Notes: generated by a model from the letters alone, not told the origin. Positions 24,986 to 33,027 are shown, numbered from the stretch's first letter. The stretch is 34,254 nucleotides of DNA from Aquimarina rhabdastrellae (GCA_947387485.1 CANDNT010000026.1:1-34254), one strand, 5' to 3'. A program made the numbers and translations.

Positions 24986-26458
24986 TTATTTTACCGCTTT
25001 TAATGCATCAATATTACCATATCCATAACTTCCGTCTTTGTTAGGGTAAAACTCTCCTGCGGTTTTTAATTTATTTAATACTTGAGAACGACTCCAAGTA
25101 GGGTTTCTAGACCATACTAAGGCTGCTATACCTGCTGTAGTTGCTGTCGCTATAGAAGAACCACCTACATAACTTCTAGTTCCTGTACGGAATCCTAATA
25201 CTGGTACTGTACGGCTATTGTTACTATTTCTTTGCATCACAATAGTAAAATCAATTTTGCTTCCGCTATGACATACATCACAACGATCGTATTTTCCGTT
25301 ATCTTTAATTCCTGTTACAGCTACAGTTTCACTCATATTAGCAGGAAATATTACACCAAACCAATTTGTAAATGATGTAGACGTACCTCCAGCTGCAATG
25401 ATTAATTTTCCTCTACTATATGCATATTTAACTGCATCTTTAATATTTCCTATAGACCATGGATATCCTATAGACATAGAAATAATCTTAACATTACTAT
25501 TATTTCCTAAACCTCTTAAAGCATTACTTACTCCTCTGCGCTCATCAGATCCATTTAACACTACATCTGAAGTTGCTCTATATACAATCAAATTACTGTT
25601 GTAAGCTACTCCTAAAGGCATTGCATCATCATTACGTGGCGAAGCTATTACAGATGACATAGATGTACCATGTCCACACTTATCATTTACACCATCGTTA
25701 TTAAATGTTCCAAAACGTTGTACAGTACGCCCATTTGAATATCCATCATTAAAATCGCTATTCATTAAACGTTGATCTCCAGATAATCCTGTATCTATAA
25801 CTCCCACTGTAATACCAGATCCAGTACTATATCCCCATGCACTAGGAATATTGTGTTTGTCAAAACTCCACGGCACCCATGAGTTAGGAGTAATTATTCT
25901 ATAATCTGCTCCATTTATAGTCTGGTTACTTTCTCCGCAACCTGCCGAAGATCTAGTTTGATCATTTTCTAAATAAAAAGAGTATCCATTAGGCTCTATA
26001 TAACGAATACCTTCTGTTTTTTGTAATGCAGCTATTGTTTCATATTTTGATATAGCTACCATCATATAATTTAATATTTCATCATCTTTTACAGTCATAT
26101 CAGAACTCTTTATTTGCTCTTGATCTGCTATAACAGTTAAGATTTGATTTTTTGTATTTCTTAATTCTGGGGTTCTTTCTAAAGAAAAGCTTTCTCCTTC
26201 ATTCCCAAAACCTATAGTTACATCATCTTTACTATGTACTATCGCACTCCATAATACCTGCGTAGGAGCTGTTGTCCAATCAACATCTCCTGTATTTTTT
26301 AGGCTTTCTTCTATAAATTTATTAACTTCATCTATAGATAAAAGTTTTTGTGTGTTTTGTACAATTTCTTGTTGATTTTCAATTCCTGAAACTTCATCCT
26401 GAGAACATGAAGCACATACCATAGCTAACCCTATGGCAAATAATCCTATTTTCTTCAT
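24986..26458 (-). CDS. Subtilisin-family (S8) serine peptidase lipoprotein
   Basis: A 490-residue lipoprotein (signal 1-17, lipobox CASC, Cys18), so it is exported and lipid-anchored. Residues about 40-165 form a propeptide-like region. The S8 catalytic triad is Asp222 (VGVIDTGLS), His263 (CGHGTSM) and Ser435 (VGGSSIATAT). The segment that normally supplies the oxyanion-hole Asn (AAGN) reads AAGGTS at 355-360, with Gly358 in the Asn position, so activity may be low or the hole rebuilt. Extra cysteines (174, 261, 393, 396) could form disulfides. Substrates are unknown. It is the nearest protease to the lanthipeptide genes, but on the opposite strand and beyond an independent gene, so a leader-processing role is speculative. 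Confidence 0.87.
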   Translation of the reverse strand: MKKIGLFAIGLAMVCASCSQDEVSGIENQQEIVQNTQKLLSIDEVNKFIEESLKNTGDVDWTTAPTQVLWSAIVHSKDDVTIGFGNEGESFSLERTPELRNTKNQILTVIADQEQIKSSDMTVKDDEILNYMMVAISKYETIAALQKTEGIRYIEPNGYSFYLENDQTRSSAGCGESNQTINGADYRIITPNSWVPWSFDKHNIPSAWGYSTGSGITVGVIDTGLSGDQRLMNSDFNDGYSNGRTVQRFGTFNNDGVNDKCGHGTSMSSVIASPRNDDAMPLGVAYNSNLIVYRATSDVVLNGSDERRGVSNALRGLGNNSNVKIISMSIGYPWSIGNIKDAVKYAYSRGKLIIAAGGTSTSFTNWFGVIFPANMSETVAVTGIKDNGKYDRCDVCHSGSKIDFTIVMQRNSNNSRTVPVLGFRTGTRSYVGGSSIATATTAGIAALVWSRNPTWSRSQVLNKLKTAGEFYPNKDGSYGYGNIDALKAVK

Positions 26459-26492
26459 TTAAATATAAATTTTGAGTTTGTGTTACCTAATA

Positions 26493-26515
26493 GTCACAAA
26501 GTGAGCGAAGTGAAC
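26493..26515. repeat. Intergenic palindromic repeat
   Basis: GTCACAAAGTGAGCGAAGTG and following; the minus strand contains CACTTCGCTCAC, like the core at 6092-6113. Probably the same class of flavobacterial intergenic palindrome, in a degraded form. Confidence 0.35.
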
Positions 26516-26660
26516 TTATAATTTTACTACTTTTCAACTACGGCATGGCAATATAGTTAAGAGAAGGTTATTAATTTGTTAAAAAAATGTGAAATATTTA
26601 CACACTACATAAAAAAACACATTAAATTATGTGAAAAACGTAATTTATTAACGTAAATAC

Positions 26661-26704
26661 ATAAAAAGAGAGGGGACAACATATGTTGTCCCCTCTCTTT
26701 TTAT
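26661..26704 (-). terminator. 44-bp perfect palindrome, terminator of tatA
   Basis: Every base from 26661 to 26704 pairs with its mirror partner (22 bp around the centre 26682/26683). It lies 15 bases beyond the tatA stop and carries A and T runs at its ends, so it works as a terminator, in either direction by symmetry. Confidence 0.85.
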
Positions 26705-26718
26705 ATCTTATAAGCTAT

Positions 26719-27015
26719 TTACTTTTTACGCTTTACAGAACCCGAAAACTCTTCTATATCGTCTTTTACTTGTTTAATTTCACGTTGAAATTGTTCTGTA
26801 ACATCCGAAGTTAGATTCGTATCTATTCCATGCTGTTCTGCACTCTTAGTAATTTCATGCTTGATTTCATTGGTAGCATTTCTTACCGTACGCATACCTT
26901 TACCTAACCCTCTTGCTATCTCTGGAATTTTATCTGCTCCAAAAACCATCACAAGAATAAATACTATAAAGGCTATCTCACCTCCACTAATGAATATAGG
27001 AATAAATGTTATCAT
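26719..27015 (-). CDS. tatA: Twin-arginine translocase subunit TatA/TatE
   Basis: A 98-residue TatA: a short N-terminal transmembrane helix (about 6-25, ISGGEIAFIVFILVMVFGAD), then the amphipathic helix KIPEIARGLGKGMRTVRNATNEIK and a charged, disordered tail. It forms the pore for folded Tat substrates. I start at ATG 27015 because the box TATATTTG (27030-27023) leaves no room for the ATG at 27033. The transcript would then begin within a few bases of the start codon. tatB and tatC are not in the window. Confidence 0.9.
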   Translation of the reverse strand: MITFIPIFISGGEIAFIVFILVMVFGADKIPEIARGLGKGMRTVRNATNEIKHEITKSAEQHGIDTNLTSDVTEQFQREIKQVKDDIEEFSGSVKRKK

Positions 27016-27022
27016 ATTATTG

Positions 27023-27030
27023 CAAATATA
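27023..27030 (-). promoter_or_regulatory. -7 box of tatA promoter
   Basis: TATATTTG on the minus strand, 7 bases before ATG 27015. Confidence 0.6.
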
Positions 27031-27051
27031 CATACAATTTTAGCTATAAAA

Positions 27052-27074
27052 AAAGCCGACATCATGTCGGCTTT
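27052..27074 (-). terminator. Rho-independent terminator
   Basis: AAAGCCGACA (27052-27061), loop TCA, TGTCGGCTTT (27065-27074), with a T run on the minus strand. It ends leftward transcripts from 27246-27887 before the tatA promoter. Confidence 0.82.
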
Positions 27075-27245
27075 ACTTTTTTAATTCATTATCTATTTCT
27101 ATAATATTACTATAAAACCTTATTGAAACTTATATTTATTAATTCCAGATCGAATACATCTTAAGGGAGGCAGTATATAAAACAAAATAATATTCTTAAA
27201 CTACCTTGTTTTATGTATGATTATTTATGGCGTTACAGACCTATA

Positions 27246-27365
27246 TTATAATAATTTATAAAACCAATATAATAGCAATATTAAATATAAAGAATACAGT
27301 ATATAAAATACAATTCTAGCTTTTGCACTACATAGTACCCCTCTAATCTTCTTATTCATTTCCAT
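27246..27365 (-). CDS. Possible 39-aa membrane peptide
   Basis: A leftward frame with a basic start (MEMNKKIRGVLCSAKARI) followed by one strong hydrophobic helix (VFYILYSLYLILLLYWFY) and KLL before a TAA. It fills part of the otherwise empty 27075-27437 stretch, between the gene at 27438 and a terminator. There is no promoter or homologue that I recognise; the topology is the only support, and AT-rich DNA makes such peptides by chance. Confidence 0.3.
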   Translation of the reverse strand: MEMNKKIRGVLCSAKARIVFYILYSLYLILLLYWFYKLL

Positions 27366-27437
27366 CGTTACAATTTTCATTTAACTTACTTTTCTTCTCC
27401 TTTTGTTTAATCGATTGTATGGGGTAATCGTTTATTA

Positions 27438-27887
27438 TTATTTCCTATATTTTTCTTTTTTCCTAAATACCATATTCACTCTAAAACTTCCTTCTCCTCC
27501 ATCTAGCTCATCAAAAAGAACATCTACATCATCCTTACCTATACTAGGGGTTACTGTAGAGGCATTATATGCATTAACATACTCAAATCCTAATACAGCC
27601 ATTGCATTAAGTAAATCTGTTTGATTTCGCACTCTTAATTTATCTCCATCCTGCAGCAACTCCTCTAATTCTCGAAGCTGCTGCTTGTATAGAGACTTCT
27701 TGTAATCGATAATTATATTAATTCCTCCTAGTAGTTTAGTATTTTGTGATGTTATAATCACATATTCTGGTAATTCATCTACAGATATACTTGATGCTTT
27801 TACTACAGCTAATTGTTGTCCGTAACTGTATTGTTGTGATACCATCAATAGTACCGAAATAACCATTATTAATTTGAACTTCTTCAT
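27438..27887 (-). CDS. Hypothetical secreted protein
   Basis: A 149-residue protein with an N-terminal signal (about 1-23, cut near SYGQ). The mature part has an N-terminal beta region, a helix with charged repeats (KQQLRELEELLQDGDKLRV, about 68-86) and an acidic KDDVDVLFDELDGGEGS segment. It ends FRVNMVFRKK. I do not recognise the family. It lies downstream of a membrane AraC regulator on the same strand but is separated from it by 276 bases of structured DNA. Confidence 0.6.
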   Translation of the reverse strand: MKKFKLIMVISVLLMVSQQYSYGQQLAVVKASSISVDELPEYVIITSQNTKLLGGINIIIDYKKSLYKQQLRELEELLQDGDKLRVRNQTDLLNAMAVLGFEYVNAYNASTVTPSIGKDDVDVLFDELDGGEGSFRVNMVFRKKEKYRK

Positions 27888-27938
27888 TTGTTTTATGATT
27901 TGAATTGATTTTAATTTGGATTTATTGTCTCAAAGCAA

Positions 27939-27967
27939 ACCATAGTTTTAAATCATAAAACTATGGT
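27939..27967. repeat. Hairpin upstream of the secreted protein gene
   Basis: ACCATAGTTTTA (27939-27950) pairs with 27956-27967, loop of 5. It lies 52 bases before the start of the leftward gene and has no T run, so it may be a 5'-leader structure or operator. Confidence 0.5.
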
Positions 27968-28076
27968 CTAGAACTTTGATCTGTGCAAGCTTAACCTTTA
28001 TTCCCTCTATGAGTCTTCCCCAAGTTCTCATACTTAACCCAAGCTTGATTGAGTTTGCAAACATAACAGGGTTCTA

Positions 28077-28148
28077 GTTCTGATTTAAGATTATCAACCA
28101 CTTAGAAGTACTAAGTCAGGATTTAGTACTCTTTTCTTAAATCAGAAC
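28077..28148. repeat. Nested inverted repeat downstream of AraC regulator
   Basis: The outer arms are GTTCTGATTTAAGA (28077-28090) and its complement (28135-28148); an inner stem is ACTTAG/CTAAGT (28100-28105 with 28111-28116). It lies 15 bases past the regulator stop. Terminator or structured RNA. Confidence 0.55.
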
Positions 28149-28163
28149 TTTGCTTATTTTTAC

Positions 28164-29291
28164 TTAAACCTGTTCAAGTTTATATTTTGCAGGGGTCATT
28201 GCTACTATATCTTTAAATGCATTGTAGAAAGCACTTTTTGACTTAAAACCAGATTCTAATCCAATTCCTTCTATTGATAATTTGATTTCTGGATCTTTTA
28301 GTAGTGTTTTTGCTTTTTCAATTCTAAACTTATTTATATATCTATTAAAGTTTATCTCCAATTTTGAATTGATTGCATTAGAAATCTTTTTAGGATGAAT
28401 ATCTATCGCTTCCGATAAGTCTATAATGGTTAAATCTGTTTTGGTATAGATTTTTGAAGTCTCTATAAATGTCGTAGCTATCTCTATAATTTTCGTTTGC
28501 TCTTCTTCTAAATCACTTTCGTCATCTTTAACAACTAACTTTTTATCATCTTCAATTACACCTGATGGTTTTATTTCTTCAGTTATTTTCTGAGGTATAA
28601 TCGAATATATTTTTTCTTGAAATAACCCTTGAATCCCTACCCAATACACTAAAATTAAATCAATGATTGAAAATATTACTTCTACCCATAAGTATTCTTT
28701 AAACAATATACTTTCAAAAGCCACCAAAATACTATACGTAAAAAAAATAATTAAAAAATTGCGAGTCCATATCAATTGCTTATTGAGTAAATCTGAATAT
28801 TGATTTTCAAGTTTTTTTATATGTCTATTAAGTCCCTTAAGTACTTTATAAATAATAAACATATTGTAAAATATCCCGAAATACAAGAAAAGAATATAGC
28901 CTAATGAGTCTAATATGGCTACTTTTATTTCATCTGACTGGAAGTATATAAAAATACCTAAAAGTATCTCGACAAAACCTGGAATTAAGTATCTATATTC
29001 AATTTTTTCTTCATCAAGAATAGAAATCTTCTTTACATAAATATAAAATAATGGTGTCATTAAATATGTAAACGTAAGAGGTACTACATAAAGGTATCCA
29101 TCTTCTGGTCTCCATATATACTCCATTGTAAAACATAAAGTTTCTACCCCATTGCAAATAAGAAAGAGAGCTAAAAATAGTGTTGGTTTTTTCTTTATAA
29201 AATAGAGATATAACATTATTCCTCCAAAGACAAAACTTTGAAAAAAATCGCTATAAGTAAGAAATTCGTAAATGTGTTGAGCTATGTTCAA
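28164..29291 (-). CDS. Membrane-anchored AraC family regulator
   Basis: A 375-residue regulator of a type common in Bacteroidota. The first 230 residues hold about seven transmembrane helices (for example 18-31, 37-55, 70-88, 103-118, 128-147, 177-193, 203-220). A linker rich in Lys, Asp and Glu follows, then a C-terminal AraC DNA-binding domain (about 275-375), with LTIIDLSEAIDIHPKKISNAI and IEGIGLESGFKSKSAFYNAFK as the two helix-turn-helix units. It probably senses an envelope signal; the targets are unknown. The box TACTTTTG at 29319-29312 gives it its own promoter. Confidence 0.85.
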   Translation of the reverse strand: MNIAQHIYEFLTYSDFFQSFVFGGIMLYLYFIKKKPTLFLALFLICNGVETLCFTMEYIWRPEDGYLYVVPLTFTYLMTPLFYIYVKKISILDEEKIEYRYLIPGFVEILLGIFIYFQSDEIKVAILDSLGYILFLYFGIFYNMFIIYKVLKGLNRHIKKLENQYSDLLNKQLIWTRNFLIIFFTYSILVAFESILFKEYLWVEVIFSIIDLILVYWVGIQGLFQEKIYSIIPQKITEEIKPSGVIEDDKKLVVKDDESDLEEEQTKIIEIATTFIETSKIYTKTDLTIIDLSEAIDIHPKKISNAINSKLEINFNRYINKFRIEKAKTLLKDPEIKLSIEGIGLESGFKSKSAFYNAFKDIVAMTPAKYKLEQV

Positions 29292-29311
29292 TCTATATTA
29301 AGATTTAAACA

Positions 29312-29319
29312 CAAAAGTA
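29312..29319 (-). promoter_or_regulatory. -7 box of membrane AraC regulator
   Basis: TACTTTTG on the minus strand, 20 bases before ATG 29291. Confidence 0.55.
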
Positions 29320-29329
29320 TATTTTTTTT

Positions 29330-30133
29330 TCATTTTTCCTTTATCATTTCTTCATATCCAGCACCTAACTCTTTCTTCTTAATCGTAATGTAATGTGCTG
29401 CCTTTTCTTGAAAAAACTCTAATAAATTTAATTTTTTATCACGACTCAATAGTTTACTATAATGAACATCATCTGTACAATAATAAACAAAATCAGTAAT
29501 AAGCTCTTCTGGGATTTTTAATTCTTTAGTAAAAAATAATGAATCAAAAGCATGTTCTCCTTGATATACTTTTTGATCTAAAATTTCTAATTCTCTCATC
29601 TTTTTCAATCGCTTCAATCTTCCCGAAATCATATTTATTACTAAATCCAAAGGAACTAAGCCATTACTAGATCTTGCTGTATATAATCGACGCTGTGCTT
29701 GAGTTAATGGTTTCTTCTTAGATTGAGGTAACCCTAAATCCGTAGCTTGTAAAAATGGTTTAGGTTTAACACTTAAAATATCTTTATCTAGATTACCTGT
29801 TAACTTGATATTACTTATGGTTACTTCTTCTAATTCATTGACCTTTGGTAACAATACAATTTTAACTTCTTCTTTCTTTAAGTCTGCTTCCTTTACTTCT
29901 TTTTCATAAGCTTCAAATTGTACTGAAGAAAAATAAAGGTGATCTCCTATTGAAACTTTGAGTTCAAAATACCCCATTTCATCATTAACCGTTCCGATTC
30001 CTTTATCTAAATTTACAATGTTGATAGCAGCACCTTGAAGAGAATCAACCACAATTTTCCCTTTTAACAATTGTGTTTGTCCAAAAGACTGAAGTGCTAG
30101 TAAAAAAAATAATCCTAGTAATTTTTTATCCAT
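29330..30133 (-). CDS. Secreted carboxypeptidase-regulatory-like domain protein
   Basis: A 267-residue protein with a signal peptide (1-18, ends FGQ). Residues about 20-105 form a carboxypeptidase D regulatory-like beta sandwich (KGKIVVDSLQGAAINIVNLDKGIGTVNDEMGYFEL, then LPKVNELEEVTIS), the domain that precedes the plug in TonB-dependent receptors, but no barrel follows. The remaining 160 residues are helical and Lys-rich, of unknown function. It is a paralogue of the gene at 30366-31142: same architecture, and both share a NELEEV(V/T)(V/I) joint. Its stop lies only 11 bases from the promoter box of the next gene. Confidence 0.75.
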   Translation of the reverse strand: MDKKLLGLFFLLALQSFGQTQLLKGKIVVDSLQGAAINIVNLDKGIGTVNDEMGYFELKVSIGDHLYFSSVQFEAYEKEVKEADLKKEEVKIVLLPKVNELEEVTISNIKLTGNLDKDILSVKPKPFLQATDLGLPQSKKKPLTQAQRRLYTARSSNGLVPLDLVINMISGRLKRLKKMRELEILDQKVYQGEHAFDSLFFTKELKIPEELITDFVYYCTDDVHYSKLLSRDKKLNLLEFFQEKAAHYITIKKKELGAGYEEMIKEK

Positions 30134-30308
30134 CCCCTATCTAATTTATTTTCCTTTAATATTAAATACATACCATGATATCTGTTTAGAAAAACAGTAT
30201 CATGATTATTAAAAAAAATAAATCTCCGGATGATTTACCAGATTTATTTAAACCACTTATAACTATTAGTTACATTAAATAAACCTTACTTATGATATAG
30301 CACAAAAA

Positions 30309-30339
30309 AAACACGAGCTACATTTTATAGACCGTGTTT
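30309..30339 (-). terminator. Terminator of the upstream paralogue
   Basis: AAACACG (30309-30315) pairs with CGTGTTT (30333-30339) and is followed by a T run on the minus strand. Confidence 0.65.
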
Positions 30340-30365
30340 AATATTCTTTGTTGCATTTAAGCAAC

Positions 30366-31142
30366 TTATTTCTTTTTATATCGCTGACTTTGCTCTACTA
30401 AGAATTCTAATAACCTTAATTCATTTCCATCTTCTAAATAAGTTGCATCTAATCCATTACCTTCTGCAAAAAAGATAAATTCGTCTATTTTATCACTTTT
30501 AATTTTTAAGTTTTCTTTAAAAAAATGATCATTGTATAGATTTCTTATTTTACTATCAATATCCTGATTTTTCAGCTCTTTTTTAGCTTTACTCTTCTTC
30601 GATTTAACTACCAATTTAAATAAATTCACAAAGTTGATTCCATTAATCATATCATCTTTATCTAATATGATATTTTCCAGTGTTGGGTTATCACCTAATG
30701 CCCATTGGTCAATTCCTATTTGACGTTCATCAAGGTCTGGTTTAATCAAAGGATCAATTTTTATTTTTTGAATATCAACAGCTACATTACCTAATAAATC
30801 ATAAGGTCTTACTACTACCTCTTCTAATTCATTAATAGTCTCATTTAAGAAAATGGTTATTCGTCTATTATCAATAATACTCTTATCTACAGCAATGGTT
30901 ACTTTTTCATATTGCACCGCTATAATTTCTAATTTATCTCCTTCGGCCGCACTTATTTTAAACTCACCTTTTGCATTAGTTACTGTTCCTTTTTTCGAAC
31001 TAATATTTAAAACAACAATACCTTCTACAATATCATCAATAGCAGCATTTACTTTACCATCAATTAGTACTCGTGATAAAGATTGAGCTTGTCCTATTGT
31101 TATAAAGAGAATCAGAAAAATATTTAATATTATGGTTTTCAT
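30366..31142 (-). CDS. Secreted carboxypeptidase-regulatory-like domain protein, paralogue
   Basis: A 258-residue protein with a signal peptide (1-19, ends IGQAQ). The regulatory-like beta domain covers about 25-112 (LIDGKVNAAIDDIVEGIVVLN, NAKGEFKISAAEGD, NETINELEEVVVRPYDL), then a helical Lys-rich half ending in a short basic tail. As in the neighbour at 29330 there is no TonB receptor barrel. The two genes are separately terminated paralogues, probably an old tandem duplication. Envelope location is inferred from the signal. Confidence 0.75.
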   Translation of the reverse strand: MKTIILNIFLILFITIGQAQSLSRVLIDGKVNAAIDDIVEGIVVLNISSKKGTVTNAKGEFKISAAEGDKLEIIAVQYEKVTIAVDKSIIDNRRITIFLNETINELEEVVVRPYDLLGNVAVDIQKIKIDPLIKPDLDERQIGIDQWALGDNPTLENIILDKDDMINGINFVNLFKLVVKSKKSKAKKELKNQDIDSKIRNLYNDHFFKENLKIKSDKIDEFIFFAEGNGLDATYLEDGNELRLLEFLVEQSQRYKKK

Positions 31143-31251
31143 GGTCGGGGATTTTTTTATTAAAAATACAATATTCTAACGTTAAAAAGAAAAGGTTCTA
31201 TTATTTTTACATCAATTATTGATAATATATTACACACTAAAATTTGCACTA

Positions 31252-31959
31252 ATGAAAAATTGTATCATTGCTAGTACTTCTACTATTCATGGAAGTGGTT
31301 ATCTTGAATACTTATTAAACACACTTTCAGATTTTTACAAAAACATTTCTGAAATCATTTTCATTCCGTATGCTAGACCTAGTGGAATTTCTCATGATGA
31401 ATATACTGAAATTGCGGCTAAAGCTTTTTCTAAAATAGATAAAAAAATTATTGGTTTACATACTTTTGAAAACCCTGTTGAAGCTATACAAAATGCACAA
31501 GCACTTTTTACAGGTGGAGGCAATACTTTTTTATTAGTTGACCAATTATATAGAAATGAATTAATTCCTGTTTTACAAGATCGCATCAAAAATGGAACAC
31601 CTTATTTAGGTACTAGTGCTGGGAGCAATATATGTGGACTATCTATGAAAACTACTAATGATATGCCTATCATTTATCCCCCAAGTTTTAATACATTAGG
31701 CGTTGTTCCTTTTAACATCAATCCTCATTATCTAGATCCAGATCCTAATTCAACACATAAAGGAGAAACTAGAGAAACACGTATCAAAGAGTTTCATAAA
31801 TTTAACACTATACCTGTAGTAGGTTTAAGAGAAGGTAGTTGGCTCGAAGTTAAGGAAAATGAGATTTTACTTAAAGGTAATCTTACTGCTCGAATTTTTG
31901 AACAACACAAATCTCCTTACGAAATTGATCCTAATTCATCTTTAGCACAACTTAATTAG
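31252..31959 (+). CDS. pepE: Dipeptidase E (alpha-aspartyl dipeptidase)
   Basis: S51 serine peptidase that hydrolyses dipeptides with N-terminal aspartate; cytoplasmic. The nucleophile is Ser122 in GTSAGSN, with Asp137 (TTNDMPI) and His159 (NPHYLDPDP); each is two residues later than the Ser120, Asp135 and His157 of the bacterial enzyme. FTGGGNTFLLV (86-96) precedes the nucleophile as usual. ATG 31252 is used; the upstream in-frame start (31219) would add a hydrophobic tail and overlaps a near-consensus -7 box (about 31233-31241). 235 residues. It is followed 10 bases later by glsA, so the two form an operon for amino-acid salvage. Confidence 0.92.
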   Translation: MKNCIIASTSTIHGSGYLEYLLNTLSDFYKNISEIIFIPYARPSGISHDEYTEIAAKAFSKIDKKIIGLHTFENPVEAIQNAQALFTGGGNTFLLVDQLYRNELIPVLQDRIKNGTPYLGTSAGSNICGLSMKTTNDMPIIYPPSFNTLGVVPFNINPHYLDPDPNSTHKGETRETRIKEFHKFNTIPVVGLREGSWLEVKENEILLKGNLTARIFEQHKSPYEIDPNSSLAQLN

Positions 31960-31969
31960 TTTTTTATTT

Positions 31970-32884
31970 ATGGATTATAGTAAAATCCTTGATACTATAC
32001 AGCTTAAATTAAAAAATCATATTCCTACAGGAAAAGTGGCTACCTATATTCCCGAATTAGCAAAAATACCTGGAGACAAACTAGGTATGCATTTATATTG
32101 TATTAATTCTGGTCATTATAATTTTGGAGATGCACATGAGCGTTTTTCTATCCAAAGTATTTCTAAAGTTTTTAGTTTAACATTAGCTATGAATACCATC
32201 GGTAATGACGTTTTTAAAAGAGTAGATGTAGAGCCTTCTGGTAATCCATTTAACTCATTAATTCAATTAGAATATGAAAACGGAATTCCAAGAAACCCCT
32301 TTATTAACGCAGGAGCGCTGTTAATTGCTGATATTCTAGTCTCCCATTTAAAAAATCCTAAACAAGAATTATTGCAATTCATTCGCACTATCTCAGGTAT
32401 TGATTCTATTACTTCTAATTCAACTGTAGCTAGCTCTGAAAAAAAGCACAGTAATAGAAACGCAGCTCTGCTACACCTCATGAAATCATTTGGAAATATA
32501 GAAAATGATATTGATAAAGTCTTAGACTTATATGTCTTCCAATGTGCTATTGAAATGTCTTGTCAAGAACTTGCTCAAGCTTTTATGCTCTATGCTAATG
32601 AAGGTGTTTCAATTCAAAACCAACAACAAATAATCGCAAAAAGAACTGTAAAACGTATTAATGCTATCATGCAGACATGTGGTTTCTATGATGAAGCTGG
32701 CGAATTCAGTTTCAGAGTTGGATTGCCTGGCAAAAGTGGTGTTGGCGGTGGTATCGTTGCTATCCACCCTAATCAATATAGTACAGCTGTATGGAGTCCT
32801 AAATTAAATCCTAAAGGAAATTCTGAATTAGGGATGATGGCTCTAGAAGAATTAACTACTCTTACAGGTTTATCTATATTTTAA
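31970..32884 (+). CDS. glsA: Glutaminase
   Basis: Serine-dependent beta-lactamase-fold glutaminase of 304 residues that converts glutamine to glutamate and ammonia. Ser63 and Lys66 (QSISKVF) are the SxxK pair; GNPFNSLIQLE and GIPRNPFINAGAL provide the conserved Asn and Glu substrate contacts, and GLPGKSGVGGGIVA is the late loop. Full length. Second gene of the pepE-glsA pair. Confidence 0.93.
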   Translation: MDYSKILDTIQLKLKNHIPTGKVATYIPELAKIPGDKLGMHLYCINSGHYNFGDAHERFSIQSISKVFSLTLAMNTIGNDVFKRVDVEPSGNPFNSLIQLEYENGIPRNPFINAGALLIADILVSHLKNPKQELLQFIRTISGIDSITSNSTVASSEKKHSNRNAALLHLMKSFGNIENDIDKVLDLYVFQCAIEMSCQELAQAFMLYANEGVSIQNQQQIIAKRTVKRINAIMQTCGFYDEAGEFSFRVGLPGKSGVGGGIVAIHPNQYSTAVWSPKLNPKGNSELGMMALEELTTLTGLSIF

Positions 32885-32908
32885 AAATCAACTATATTAT
32901 TAAATAAA

Positions 32909-32936
32909 AAAAGCTTCACTAAAATGTGAAGCTTTT
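32909..32936. terminator. Terminator between glsA and tRNA-Gly
   Basis: AAAAGCTTCAC (32909-32919) pairs with GTGAAGCTTTT (32926-32936). The A run on its left makes a strong T run for the leftward tRNA transcript; it can also end glsA. Confidence 0.82.
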
Positions 32937-32937
32937 G

Positions 32938-33010
32938 AGCGGGAGACCGGGTTCGAACCGGCGACATTCAGCTTGGAAGGCTGACGCTCTACCAACTGAG
33001 CTACTCCCGC
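32938..33010 (-). tRNA. tRNA-Gly (anticodon TCC)
   Basis: 73 bases reading GCGGGAG at the 5' end (33010) and CTCCCGC plus T at the 3' end. The D arm has AGCTCAGTTGGTAGAGC, the anticodon loop CTTCCAA gives TCC, and the T arm GCCGGTTCGAACCCGGT is intact. CCA is not encoded. The 3' end is next to the terminator. Confidence 0.95.
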
Positions 33011-33027
33011 GTTTGGTATTGCGGTTG

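Noticed and set aside
32938..33010. tRNA-Gly as an integration site
   Set aside because: No integrase gene and no second copy of the tRNA 3' end were seen in the window.
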